A stretch of DNA of 64,000 nucleotides from Saccharopolyspora kobensis. GTDB lineage: Bacteria; Actinomycetota; Actinomycetes; Mycobacteriales; Pseudonocardiaceae. The stretch covers positions 1,388,562 to 1,452,561 of the forward strand of contig NZ_FNVB01000002.1 of NCBI RefSeq assembly GCF_900108315.1. Direction: 5' to 3'. Below, piece by piece: positions 16,774 to 24,408 of this stretch. The first letter of the stretch is position 1. Each line of letters starts with the position of its first letter. A program made the translations under genes and the position numbers. Below the pieces are notes generated by a model. That model did not search any database. It was given only the letters and a program-made list of their open reading frames with translations, and was not told where the DNA came from.

Positions 16774-16852
16774 CCCGCCATTTCAGCCGGTGACGCAACT
16801 GATCGAGGTGTTGCGGCCTCGGTGAGGCCGGCACCCACTGCCTGGCGCTGCC

Positions 16853-16872
16853 TACCACTGGCAGGGGCAGGC
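16853..16872. promoter_or_regulatory. Operator-like motif before the MmyB-type regulator
   Basis: TACCACTGGCAGGGGCAGGC lies 31 bases before the ATG at 16904, next to CATAGT (16892-16897), a -10 box 6 bases from the start. It is nearly identical to 12564-12583. Placement fits an autoregulatory site. Confidence 0.55.
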
Positions 16873-16903
16873 TCGCCGCAGGCGGGCACGGCATAGTGGA
16901 GGC

Positions 16904-17812
16904 ATGAGCGGTTCTGGGCACCTCGGCGAATTCCTGCGAGCACGGCGGGCGCGGCTGCGGCCCGAGGACGTCGGGCTGATCACCCCGCCCGGGCACCGCC
17001 GGGTCGCCGGGCTGCGCCGCGAGGAACTCGCGCAGCTGGCCGGGGTCAGCGTCTCCTACTACACGCGGCTGGAGCAGCACCAGTCGGTCAACGCCTCCGA
17101 CGGTGTGCTCGACGCACTGGCCACGGCACTGCGCCTGGACGATCACGAACGCGCGCACCTGCGGGAACTGGCAGCGCAGCGCCCCCGCCGGCAGAAGCGC
17201 CCACCGGCGGAACGCGTCGACGGGTTCACCCGCGAGCTGCTGCAGTCGTTGAAGGACATGCCCGCACTGCTCGTCGGCAGGCGCACGGACGTGCTGGCCT
17301 GGACACCCCAGGGACATGCTCTGCTGGCCGGGCACATCGACCCCGCGGCACCGGAGCGCCCCGCCGAGCGACCGAACCTGGTCCGGATGCTGTTCCTGGA
17401 TCCGCACACCCGCGAGCTCTACGTGGACTGGGAGCACAAGGCACGCGGCCTGGTGGCCAGCCTCCGGCTCACGGCGGGCCGCCACCCCGATGACGCGCTG
17501 CTGGCGTCGCTGGTCGGTGAGCTGTCGGTGAAGTGCCCGGAGTTCGTCGCGATGTGGGGCGATCACCGGGTCAAACCCTGCCAGGGCGACGCCTTCCGGC
17601 TGCGCCACCCGCTGGTCGGCGAACTCACCATCACCCAGCAGAGCCTCCAGATCCCCCGCGCGCCGGACCAGTCCATCGTGGTGGTCACCGCCGAGCAGGG
17701 CTCCAGCTCCGCCGACACCCTGGAGCTGCTTGCCCAGCTGACCGCGAAGAAGCCCACCGGTGCCGACGCGGCCCAGCAGACCCGCGACCGGGCGCGGAAC
17801 CTGACCTCCTGA
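16904..17812 (+). CDS. XRE-type regulator with MmyB-like ligand-binding domain
   Basis: 302 residues. The N-terminal helix-turn-helix (residues about 8-60) contains VAGLRREELAQLAGVSVSYY and TRLEQHQSVNAS. Residues about 100-270 match the MmyB-like (MLTR) ligand-binding domain: NLVRMLFLDPHTRELYVDWE, LSVKCPEFVAMWGDHRV and RLRHPLVGELTI. These actinobacterial regulators bind short fatty-acid-like ligands in the few studied cases and control neighbouring metabolic genes. The start has no spaced Shine-Dalgarno but has CATAGT 6 bases upstream (leaderless). It may regulate the CDPS/P450 genes or, through a shared motif, the hydrolase operon at 11581-12483. Confidence 0.88.
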   Translation: MSGSGHLGEFLRARRARLRPEDVGLITPPGHRRVAGLRREELAQLAGVSVSYYTRLEQHQSVNASDGVLDALATALRLDDHERAHLRELAAQRPRRQKRPPAERVDGFTRELLQSLKDMPALLVGRRTDVLAWTPQGHALLAGHIDPAAPERPAERPNLVRMLFLDPHTRELYVDWEHKARGLVASLRLTAGRHPDDALLASLVGELSVKCPEFVAMWGDHRVKPCQGDAFRLRHPLVGELTITQQSLQIPRAPDQSIVVVTAEQGSSSADTLELLAQLTAKKPTGADAAQQTRDRARNLTS

Positions 17813-17818
17813 CCGCGC

Positions 17819-19006
17819 CTACGGTGCGGCGAGCCAGCCGCGGTGCAGCGCCGGGGAGAGGTCGTGAGCGGCGGAGAGCGCGAGGTTCTCCGCGTCGTGC
17901 AGGTAACCCTCCGTGGTGGTCAACGAGGCGTGACCGAGGTCGCGCTGGACCTGGCGGGCTTCCGCGCCCCGGTTCTTGGCGTGGGTGGCGTAGGAGTGCC
18001 GGGCCGAATGCGGGTGGATCGTCTCGCGCAGCGGTTCGAGGTGCAGCGCGATGAACGCCGCCTGTTCGGTGGCCAGCAGGTCCCGCAGCCAGCGCGCCCG
18101 GGGCGGCGGGGCGTCGGCGGGCGGAGCGAAGGTGGCGCACAGCCGTCGCAGCACGGCTTGCACGTGGGAGACGTGCACCCTGGCTCCGGTGCGGGTGATG
18201 AACAGCGGTTCGCGGGACCGGGCGCCGACCTGCCCGGTGCGGGCGGGCACCGTGGCGGGCAGGCGCTCGGCGAGGTAGGCCTCGACGGCGTCGGCCACCG
18301 GTGGTGCCAGCGCCACGCGCCGGTCCTTGGCTCCTTTGCCGTGCACCCGCTGGGCGGCCGGCCCGCCGGGTTCCGGCCGGTGGTAGTCGGCGATGTCGAT
18401 GCCCACCAGTTCCTCCGCGCGCACCCCGGTGCCGATGAGGATCTCGACCATCGCGCGGTCGCGTAGCCCGTGGCGGTGGCGGTCCGCGAGCAGGTAGGCG
18501 GCCAGCAGCAGCGCGCGGCAGGCTTCGAAGGACCACAGCACGGTGCTCGACGGGGTCCCGGCGGGGCGGTTGAGGTGCTGGGCGGAGCGGTCGACCAGGG
18601 CCACCGGGTTGTGCTCGGCGAGGCCTTCCCGCAGGAGGTACTTGCGGTAGAAGGCCGACACCGCTGAGAGCATCCGCGCCCGGGTGGCGTCGCGGTAGCC
18701 TGCGGCGGCCAGTTCGCCGAGCCAGCGCTCGACGTGCTCGACGCGGACCTCGGCGAAGGAGGTGAAGCCGTTGCGCAGGCACCACGGCAGCCATTCCAGG
18801 CCGGTGGGCTGGCTTCGGCGGGCGCGGCCCCGGCGCCGGGTGGGGTCCGGTGGCCGGTAGCCGGGGACCCAGTCCAGCGGGATCCCGAGATCGGTGGCGT
18901 AGGCCAGGCGGGTGTTCAGCGATGCGTAGATGCGCAGGAACTCCGCGAACCGCTCCTGGCCGCTCTTGCGCAGCTCCTCCTCCAGCGGGGCGATCGCCTT
19001 GGTCAC
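17819..19006 (-). CDS. Tyrosine recombinase/integrase (XerC/D-like)
   Basis: 395 residues from GTG 19006, chosen for GAGGAGG 5 bases upstream. The core-binding SAM-like domain covers about 80-140. The catalytic set is complete: R196 (GTGVRAEEL), K224 (HGKGAKDR), H333 and R336 (HPHSARHSYATH), H359 (LGHASL) and Y368 (TTEGYLH). The protein should therefore cut and rejoin DNA. No excisionase, tRNA or clear att repeat is adjacent, and it is not a chromosomal XerC/D by context, so it looks like a stray integrase or the remains of an integrated element. Its stop lies 6 bases from the convergent regulator stop. Confidence 0.9.
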   Translation of the reverse strand: MTKAIAPLEEELRKSGQERFAEFLRIYASLNTRLAYATDLGIPLDWVPGYRPPDPTRRRGRARRSQPTGLEWLPWCLRNGFTSFAEVRVEHVERWLGELAAAGYRDATRARMLSAVSAFYRKYLLREGLAEHNPVALVDRSAQHLNRPAGTPSSTVLWSFEACRALLLAAYLLADRHRHGLRDRAMVEILIGTGVRAEELVGIDIADYHRPEPGGPAAQRVHGKGAKDRRVALAPPVADAVEAYLAERLPATVPARTGQVGARSREPLFITRTGARVHVSHVQAVLRRLCATFAPPADAPPPRARWLRDLLATEQAAFIALHLEPLRETIHPHSARHSYATHAKNRGAEARQVQRDLGHASLTTTEGYLHDAENLALSAAHDLSPALHRGWLAAP

Positions 19007-19122
19007 GGGCACCTCCTCGGGCATTCGCGGCGGGTTCATGATCGGGCACCGCCGGGTCCGTCCGGCAGCGGGGGCCTGACTGCGGTTCGTGCGCCCGGTT
19101 CTGGCGGTGCTGGGCCGGGAAA

Positions 19123-20040
19123 TCAGCCGCCGGCTGTCGCGATGAGACGTCGCAGCGCGTCGTGGGCGGGTGGCCCCCAGGTCGCCTTTCCACCGGGACG
19201 GCCGTGCACACCGGCGTCTCCGACGTGCAAGAGCATCAGTGCCTTGATCACCGCGCAGCCGCGGGCACGGCGCAGCATCGCGGCGTCCGCGGCGGGCTGG
19301 TAGGCGCGGTGGAAGTGCTCGGCGCCGCCGTCGGGCAGCAGGATCCACGCGGCGGCCAGGTCGTGGGCCGGGTCGCCGGCGCAGAGATCGCCGAAGTCGA
19401 TCACCCCGCAGATGGTGCCGTCCTCGGTGAGGACGTTGGCCGGGTGCAGATCGCCGTGGAGCCACCGGGCCGGTCCTGTCCAGACCGGTGCTGCCAGGGC
19501 GTCCTCCCACACCGCGCGGACCGCGTCCGGATCGGAGATCAGGCCCAGTCCGGTGGCCGAGGCGAGTTGTTCGGCGACCCACCCGGACGCTTCGGCCAGC
19601 GGTCCGCCGCGGCCGCGGCCGGCGGGTGCGGCGTCGGGAGCGCTGCGGTGCAGTGCCGTCAGGAAAGCGGCCAGAGTTTCGGCGGCGTCCTCGGTGCGGG
19701 TGACCGGAGCCCGGTCGGCAGGCTCGCCCGGCACCCAGGTGGTGACGATCCAGGGCCGCGGGAACAGTTCGGAGGGCTCGCCCAGCCGCTGCGGAACCGG
19801 AACCGGCAGCGGCAGGTGCGGGGCGAGCGCGGGCACCCAGGTGTGCTCCTTGCGCAGCAGGACGTCGGCGGACTCCGTGGCCCAGGGCAGCCGGACCGCG
19901 AGTTCGTCACCGAGCCGCCACAGCTGGTTGTCCCAGCCGCGCGCACCGAGTTCCACCGGCAGATCGGCGAGATCGGGGTGCTGGTCGCGCAGCAGGTCGC
20001 GGATCAGCTCCGCGGTGATCTCGATCTTGGTGTGGGTCAT
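19123..20040 (-). CDS. Aminoglycoside phosphotransferase family protein (APH-like kinase)
   Basis: 305 residues. The kinase-like core is intact: LHGDLHPANVL with catalytic D197 and GVIDFGD with the metal-binding D215; the N-lobe has RGWDNQLWRLGDELAVRLP. This family phosphorylates aminoglycosides, macrolides or small metabolites such as homoserine and thioribose sugars. The sequence layout is like the macrolide/aminoglycoside kinases of soil actinomycetes, but the substrate is not certain. It lies upstream of and parallel to the integrase gene. Confidence 0.85.
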   Translation of the reverse strand: MTHTKIEITAELIRDLLRDQHPDLADLPVELGARGWDNQLWRLGDELAVRLPWATESADVLLRKEHTWVPALAPHLPLPVPVPQRLGEPSELFPRPWIVTTWVPGEPADRAPVTRTEDAAETLAAFLTALHRSAPDAAPAGRGRGGPLAEASGWVAEQLASATGLGLISDPDAVRAVWEDALAAPVWTGPARWLHGDLHPANVLTEDGTICGVIDFGDLCAGDPAHDLAAAWILLPDGGAEHFHRAYQPAADAAMLRRARGCAVIKALMLLHVGDAGVHGRPGGKATWGPPAHDALRRLIATAGG

Positions 20041-20128
20041 GCGCAGAAACGTACTAGGGCCGCGATCGGCGACCGACCGCAGCCGGTGATCACCTCTTCG
20101 GCCTGTCTGCGGGGTCGGGGTGGGTGTT

Positions 20129-20172
20129 GTGCTCCTACCCCCGGGTCCGGGTGGGCTGCCTACGGTGGGTTC
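20129..20172 (+). promoter_or_regulatory. Promoter/operator of the second MmyB-type regulator
   Basis: CTACCCCCGGGTCCGGGTGG is an imperfect inverted repeat (CTACCC.../...GGGTGG). It is followed by TACGGT, which lies 6 bases before ATG 20173 as a leaderless-type -10 box. Probably an autoregulatory site. Confidence 0.45.
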
Positions 20173-21045
20173 ATGGACTCATGGGAGGCGAAGGCGCTGG
20201 ACAGCCCGCTGGGCGTGTTCCTGCGGGCGCGGCGTCAGCAGGTGCGTCCGGAGCAGCAGGGCCTCGTGCCGGGCGGGTCTCGGCAGGTGGCGGGGCTGCG
20301 GCGTGATGAGGTCGCGATGCTGGCGGGGATCAGCACGGACTACTACGTGCGGCTGGAGCAGGGCCGGGAGCGGCATCCTTCGCGCATGGTGCTGGACGGG
20401 CTGTCGGCGGCTTTGCTGCTGGACCGCGCCTCGTCGCGGTATCTGCGTGAGCTCGCCGCGGCCGACTACGACGCCGACGTCGGTGGTGTTGTTGAGCCAA
20501 GGCGGCTGGATGCGGTGCGTCCGTTGCTCGGCTCGTTGACCGTCCCCGCGATCCTGGTGGACCGCTGGCTCAACGTTGTGGCCGCCAATGCGTTGGGTGA
20601 GATGCTTCACGAGGGGTTGGAGCATCGGGAGAACTACGCGCGGATGGTGTTCCTGTCGCCGGGGGCGCAGGAGTTCTTCGTCGATTGGTCCGAGCTGGCC
20701 CACTGCATGGTGGCGGCGTTGCGCGCCGGCGCCGGTTCCGAGTCGGGTTCGGGCCGGTTGGAGCGGCTGGTGGGTGAGCTCGCCGTGGCCAGCGAGGTGT
20801 TCAGCGCCACCTGGGCGCAGCACGAGGTGTACGAGAAGGCCGTCGACCGCAAGCGGCTCCGGCACCCGCTGGTCGGCGCGCTCGCGTTCGACCAGCACGT
20901 GCTGGAACTCCCCGACAGCGACGGTCACCGGATCTGGGCCTACCACCCCACCGACGACGCCACGGAAGAAGCGCTGGTGCGCCTCGGATCGCTTGCCACG
21001 TTGTCGGCTTCCACGTTCACCACCCGAGAGGAGAGCACATCATGA
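20173..21045 (+). CDS. XRE-type regulator with MmyB-like ligand-binding domain (second copy)
   Basis: 290 residues. The helix-turn-helix contains VAGLRRDEVAMLAGISTDYY and VRLEQGRERHPS. The ligand-binding domain shows ARMVFLSPGAQEFFVDWSEL, LAVASEVFSATWAQHEV and RLRHPLVGALAF. It is a paralogue of the regulator at 16904 but with a different upstream motif, so its target differs. Its stop overlaps the ATG of a 35-codon aldo-keto reductase remnant (ATGA), implying that it was once translationally coupled to a full reductase gene. NmrA-like gene 21163 follows. Confidence 0.88.
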   Translation: MDSWEAKALDSPLGVFLRARRQQVRPEQQGLVPGGSRQVAGLRRDEVAMLAGISTDYYVRLEQGRERHPSRMVLDGLSAALLLDRASSRYLRELAAADYDADVGGVVEPRRLDAVRPLLGSLTVPAILVDRWLNVVAANALGEMLHEGLEHRENYARMVFLSPGAQEFFVDWSELAHCMVAALRAGAGSESGSGRLERLVGELAVASEVFSATWAQHEVYEKAVDRKRLRHPLVGALAFDQHVLELPDSDGHRIWAYHPTDDATEEALVRLGSLATLSASTFTTREESTS

Positions 21046-21149
21046 CGCCTCCTCGGACCTCTCTCGGAAGACGGCACCTGGGTTCGCTGCAGGTACCGGA
21101 ACAGGGCACCGCGGACGATCTCACCGAGATCGCCGGAAACCGCTACTGA
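21042..21149 (+). pseudogene. Aldo-keto reductase remnant, internally deleted
   Basis: A 35-codon frame starting in the ATGA overlap with the upstream regulator, preceded by GAGAGGAGAG. Residues 1-18 (MTPPRTSLGRRHLGSLQV) look like an aldo-keto reductase N-terminus and residues 23-31 (TADDLTEIA) like the C-terminal ADDL-EI segment of the same family. About 280 residues in between are missing without loss of frame. AKR genes commonly sit after MmyB-type regulators, which supports the reading. The peptide cannot form a barrel and is presumably non-functional. Confidence 0.6.
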
Positions 21150-21162
21150 CACAGGAAAAGGC

Positions 21163-22053
21163 ATGCACGTCATCACCGGAGCCAGCGGCCGCACCGGCCG
21201 CGCCGCAGCAGCGCACCTGCTGGAACAGGGCCACAACGTACGAGCAGTCGGCCGCGACCCGCGCAACCTCGCGCACCTCGCCGACCGCGGAGCTCAGATC
21301 CACCAGGCCGACCAATCCGATCCCACCGCGATGGCCAACGCCCTCCGAGAGGCCGATACCGCCTACTTGGTCATCCAGCCCAACTACATCCCCGACCACC
21401 CCGACTTCGCCGCCTTCCAAGACCAGGCGGCAGCCGCGCTCACCGACGCGCTCGCCCGATCCGGAGTGCGCCGTGTCGTGGCTTTGAGCAGCTGGGGAGC
21501 ACAACACCCCAGCGGTACCGGTCCCGTCGCAGGTCTGCACCGCTTCGAGAAGCGCCTCTCGGCCGTTCCCGGAGTGGACATCACGTGGCTGCGCGCGGGC
21601 TACTACATGGAAAACCTCCTGGACCACCTCGATTCCGTGCGCACCCGCCGCCGGATCATCGCGCCGTTCGACCCCGACGTGCCGCTGCCGCTGATCACCA
21701 CGACCGACGTCGGCACCGCCGCAGCCGAGGAACTGACACGGCCGCAGATCGGGACACGAATCCGAGAACTGCAAGGCGAACGAGACGTGACCATGAACGA
21801 GGTCGCACAGGCGATCGCAACAGCGATCGACGCACCCGTGACCTACGAGCGCTGCACCGTGGAGGCCTTCCACGAGCAGCTGCGCGAAGCCGGCGTGTCG
21901 GACAACGTCGCCGCGATGATGACGGAGGTCCCGCACGCTGTGAACACCGGTCACCTGCGCATGACCCAGCCACGGACCGCAGGAACGACCACCCCGACAT
22001 CGCTGGAGACATTCATCAGGACCGAATTCGTGCCCGCACTCAACGCCTCCTGA
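21163..22053 (+). CDS. NmrA-like NAD(P)-binding protein (SDRa type)
   Basis: 296 residues, atypical SDR: the dinucleotide motif GASGRTG (6-12), VRAVGRDPRN, VVALSSWGAQHPSG and WLRAGYYMENLLDH. There is no YxxxK catalytic pair, as in NmrA and related redox sensors or quinone reductases. The C-terminal part resembles TVEAFHEQLREAGVSDN of the azoreductase/NmrA group. It likely binds NADPH and either reduces a quinone or senses redox state. It follows the second MmyB regulator and the AKR remnant and may be cotranscribed. Confidence 0.83.
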   Translation: MHVITGASGRTGRAAAAHLLEQGHNVRAVGRDPRNLAHLADRGAQIHQADQSDPTAMANALREADTAYLVIQPNYIPDHPDFAAFQDQAAAALTDALARSGVRRVVALSSWGAQHPSGTGPVAGLHRFEKRLSAVPGVDITWLRAGYYMENLLDHLDSVRTRRRIIAPFDPDVPLPLITTTDVGTAAAEELTRPQIGTRIRELQGERDVTMNEVAQAIATAIDAPVTYERCTVEAFHEQLREAGVSDNVAAMMTEVPHAVNTGHLRMTQPRTAGTTTPTSLETFIRTEFVPALNAS

Positions 22054-22236
22054 CCGGCCCTGCGAAAACGCTGGGGAATGTCCTTCCACCCACAGACCGG
22101 CAGGACCGGCGTCGGAGAGGCCTGACAAGGCGGATGTCTCCTGGAAGTCGTCGAGGGCGCCCATCCATGAGCGGTCGATCTGTTCCTCGTCGAGTTCGGA
22201 CGGGTGGCGCAGCGGGCGCAGCCCGCTTCCGGTGCC

Positions 22237-22785
22237 TCACCGCTGGTGGCGGGCGCGATGCCGCCGCACGGCATCCCTGTTGGCGCACACCCGGGTGCAG
22301 TAGCGCTGCCGGCCTCCCCTGGTGAGGTCGACGAAGGCCTGCGCGCATTCCGCGAGTGCGCAGCGGCCGAGGCGGTGCATGCCGTGCTCGGTGAGGTGCT
22401 TGGCCGCGGCCACCGCGGTCACGGCGCGGATCATCGCCGCCAGCGGTACGTCGTCGTCGCGGTAGTGCAGGTGCCAGCCCGAACCGTCGTGGTCGGTGAT
22501 CCGCGGGTAGGCGGCCGCTTCCGCGAGAAGCTCGTTGAGCAGGGCGACCCGTTCTTCCTCTGTCCGCGCGTCGATCACGGCGGTCCACCGCTGCGTGAAG
22601 CGCGAGACTTCCTCCAGATCGGCGTCGGACGCCCTCGCGCGGCTGCCGAGACCGAGTTCGTTCCACCGGTCGGCCAGTTCCTCCGGCCGCAGCGGCGGAC
22701 GATTCACGAGGTCGGTCGCGAGCCGCAGCGCGTCCCGGTAGTAATGGTTTTCCTGCACAAGGGTATTACAACATAGTGTAGGCAT
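22237..22785 (-). CDS. CGNR zinc finger domain regulator (second copy)
   Basis: 182 residues if ATG 22785 is used; GTG 22758 (VQENHYYRDALRLATDLV) is as likely and would leave the palindrome at 22779 in the promoter. The C-terminal zinc finger reads CALAECAQAFVDLTRGGRQR then YCTRVCANRDAVRRHRARH, where CANR replaces the usual CGNR. It is divergent from a Bcr/CflA-type efflux gene with a short gap, the usual layout for a local repressor and its pump. The ligand is probably a drug-like compound exported by the pump (inference). Confidence 0.83.
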   Translation of the reverse strand: MPTLCCNTLVQENHYYRDALRLATDLVNRPPLRPEELADRWNELGLGSRARASDADLEEVSRFTQRWTAVIDARTEEERVALLNELLAEAAAYPRITDHDGSGWHLHYRDDDVPLAAMIRAVTAVAAAKHLTEHGMHRLGRCALAECAQAFVDLTRGGRQRYCTRVCANRDAVRRHRARHQR

Positions 22786-22790
22786 GCCTA
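22779..22790. promoter_or_regulatory. Palindromic operator between CGNR regulator and efflux gene
   Basis: TAGGCATGCCTA is a perfect 12-bp palindrome in the gap between the divergent genes. It overlaps the first possible start codon of the regulator and lies 20 bases before the efflux gene. Confidence 0.5.
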
Positions 22791-22809
22791 ATGCGATCTT
22801 CGGTGTCCG

Positions 22810-24045
22810 ATGAGCGCCGGCCTCGTTTCCGCGACGTCGCGGACCGGAACCGGGCGGCTCGTCCTCGCTCTCGGCGGGCTCTCGGCCGCATCTCCTTTCG
22901 CCACCGACATGTACACCCCTGGCTTCCCTCAGATCCTCGCCTCCTTCGGCACCTCGGGAACCGCGGTTCAGCTGTCCCTGACGGCCTGCCTGGTCGGGCT
23001 CGCCACCGGTCAGGTCGTTCTCGGCCCGCTCAGCGACGCGATGGGCCGGCGGCGCCTGCTGCTGATCGGTTCGATCCTGTTCACCGTGCTGTCGTCGGCC
23101 TGCGCGCTCGCGCCGTCCATCGCGGTGTTCAACGCCGCTCGACTGCTGCAGGGAGTCGCCGGCAGCGCGGGGCTGGTCATCGGCCGGGCCGTCATCAGCG
23201 ACAGGTTCACCGGTGCCGGTGCAGCGCGGCAGCTCTCGGTGCTGAGCGTGATCGCCATGACCGCGCCGGTGCTGGCGCCGGTGGCCGGAGGTCTCCTCCT
23301 CGGCGTCGGTTCCTGGCGGCTGGTGTTCCTGGCGCTGGCCGCGAGCGGGCTGTTGTTGTCGGTCGCGGTCTGGGCGTGGGTTCCTGAATCCTTGCCCGTC
23401 GAACAGCGCCGGTCCGGTGGCCTGCGCGCTGCGGTCGTGGCGATGGGCGGACTGCTGCGGCGTCGCGAACTGATCGGCTACCTGCTCGTCATGGGCTGCG
23501 GCCTGGCGGCCTTGTTCGCCTACATCAGCGGTTCGCCGTTCGTCTTCCAGAGCGTCTACGGCCTGTCCTCGGCCGGGTACGGCCTCGTCTTCGCCACCAA
23601 CGCCGTCGGCACGGTGGCGGCAGGTGTCCTGTTCGGACGGCTGGCCCGTCGGGTGCGGCTCAACACCCTGCTCGTCGTCGGGGTGGCCGTCATGGTGGTT
23701 TCCGTGGTGGGCCTGGCGGGCTTGCTCTCCGCCGGTGTCAGCACGTTCTCCGGTACCTGGGTCTGCCTGTTCGGCGTGACGTTCGGGTTCGGGTTGGTGC
23801 TGCCCGCGGCGACGACGATCATCCTCGCCGTGGGCGGTGCTGCCCCTGGTGCGGCTTCCGGGTTGCTCGGCGGAGCCCAGTTCGCACTCGGCGCCGTGGC
23901 CGCACCTCTGCCCGGTGTTCTGGGCAGTACCACTGCCGCGTCCATGACCGCGGTGGTGCTGATCTTCGTCCTCGTCTCCGCGCTGGCGCTGGTCGTGCTC
24001 GCCCGGCCGTGGGAGGGCCACGGCGAACCGGTCGGCCGAAGCTGA
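22810..24045 (+). CDS. Bcr/CflA family multidrug efflux MFS transporter
   Basis: 411 residues with twelve hydrophobic segments. Family marks: FATDMYTPGFPQI in helix 1, GQVVLGPLSDAMGRRRLL (motif A), and MTAPVLAPVAGGLLL in helix 5. These inner-membrane proton antiporters export chloramphenicol, bicyclomycin, sulfonamides and similar compounds. Expression is probably controlled by the divergent CGNR regulator through the palindrome at 22779. Whether it exports the cyclodipeptide product made 9 kb away is speculation. Confidence 0.9.
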   Translation: MSAGLVSATSRTGTGRLVLALGGLSAASPFATDMYTPGFPQILASFGTSGTAVQLSLTACLVGLATGQVVLGPLSDAMGRRRLLLIGSILFTVLSSACALAPSIAVFNAARLLQGVAGSAGLVIGRAVISDRFTGAGAARQLSVLSVIAMTAPVLAPVAGGLLLGVGSWRLVFLALAASGLLLSVAVWAWVPESLPVEQRRSGGLRAAVVAMGGLLRRRELIGYLLVMGCGLAALFAYISGSPFVFQSVYGLSSAGYGLVFATNAVGTVAAGVLFGRLARRVRLNTLLVVGVAVMVVSVVGLAGLLSAGVSTFSGTWVCLFGVTFGFGLVLPAATTIILAVGGAAPGAASGLLGGAQFALGAVAAPLPGVLGSTTAASMTAVVLIFVLVSALALVVLARPWEGHGEPVGRS

Positions 24046-24121
24046 GGACGTGGCTGGGGGCCTGACGGGGCGATCAGCTCTTCTCCGGTGCGCCGATCAA
24101 GGTTCTGGGACACCACGTCAT

Positions 24122-24138
24122 TTCGTCACGGTGACGTA
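24122..24138. repeat. 17-bp palindrome TTCGTCACNGTGACGAA, copy 2
   Basis: TTCGTCACGGTGACGTA differs from the consensus at one position. It lies 287 bases upstream of the coiled-coil gene whose other end carries copy 3. Confidence 0.65.
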
Positions 24139-24325
24139 TGAGAAGGCTGAGTGCCATTCCCCCGCCCTGGCCCCGAGCCCAGTCAGAACGGGCACCCCTC
24201 GCGACCAAACGGCACCCAGTTCAGGGGGTGACAGCCCTGCGCTCCGGGGGCCTGCGGCCCCATCCGAGTTTATATCCATAATCCTCCTTATTTATATGAC
24301 GTCGATCCATCATGACACTCGGCAT

Positions 24326-24377
24326 GGTTTTGGATTGAAACCTCGAAGTTGATGTTAGAGTTTTGGAACTGAAACTT
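24326..24377. promoter_or_regulatory. Twin operator repeats before the coiled-coil gene
   Basis: GGTTTTGGATTGAAACC (24326-24342) and AGTTTTGGAACTGAAACTT (24359-24377) share GTTTTGGA(T/A)(T/C)TGAAAC-like sequence. Each is an imperfect palindrome with GTTT and AAAC arms. Spacing of about 33 bases (three helical turns) suggests cooperative binding, probably by the encoded protein itself (inference). Confidence 0.5.
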
Positions 24378-24408
24378 GGTGGCTTGAGAAAGTGCAGGTC
24401 ATGGCGGT

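Larger units (their letters stand above)
24046..24408. other. AT-rich gap before the coiled-coil gene
   Basis: 363 bases without a gene. It holds the palindrome at 24122 and an unusually AT-rich stretch at about 24265-24330 with two TATAT runs. It also holds two operator-like repeats (24326 and 24359) and the promoter of the following gene. The base composition stands out from the GC-rich surroundings, suggesting acquired DNA or a replication/partition-type control region. Confidence 0.6.

Noticed and set aside
22054-22236. Minus-strand frame reading DEEQIDRSWMGALDDFQ after the NmrA-like gene
   Set aside because: It looks protein-like but is short and lacks a start with Shine-Dalgarno and any family match.
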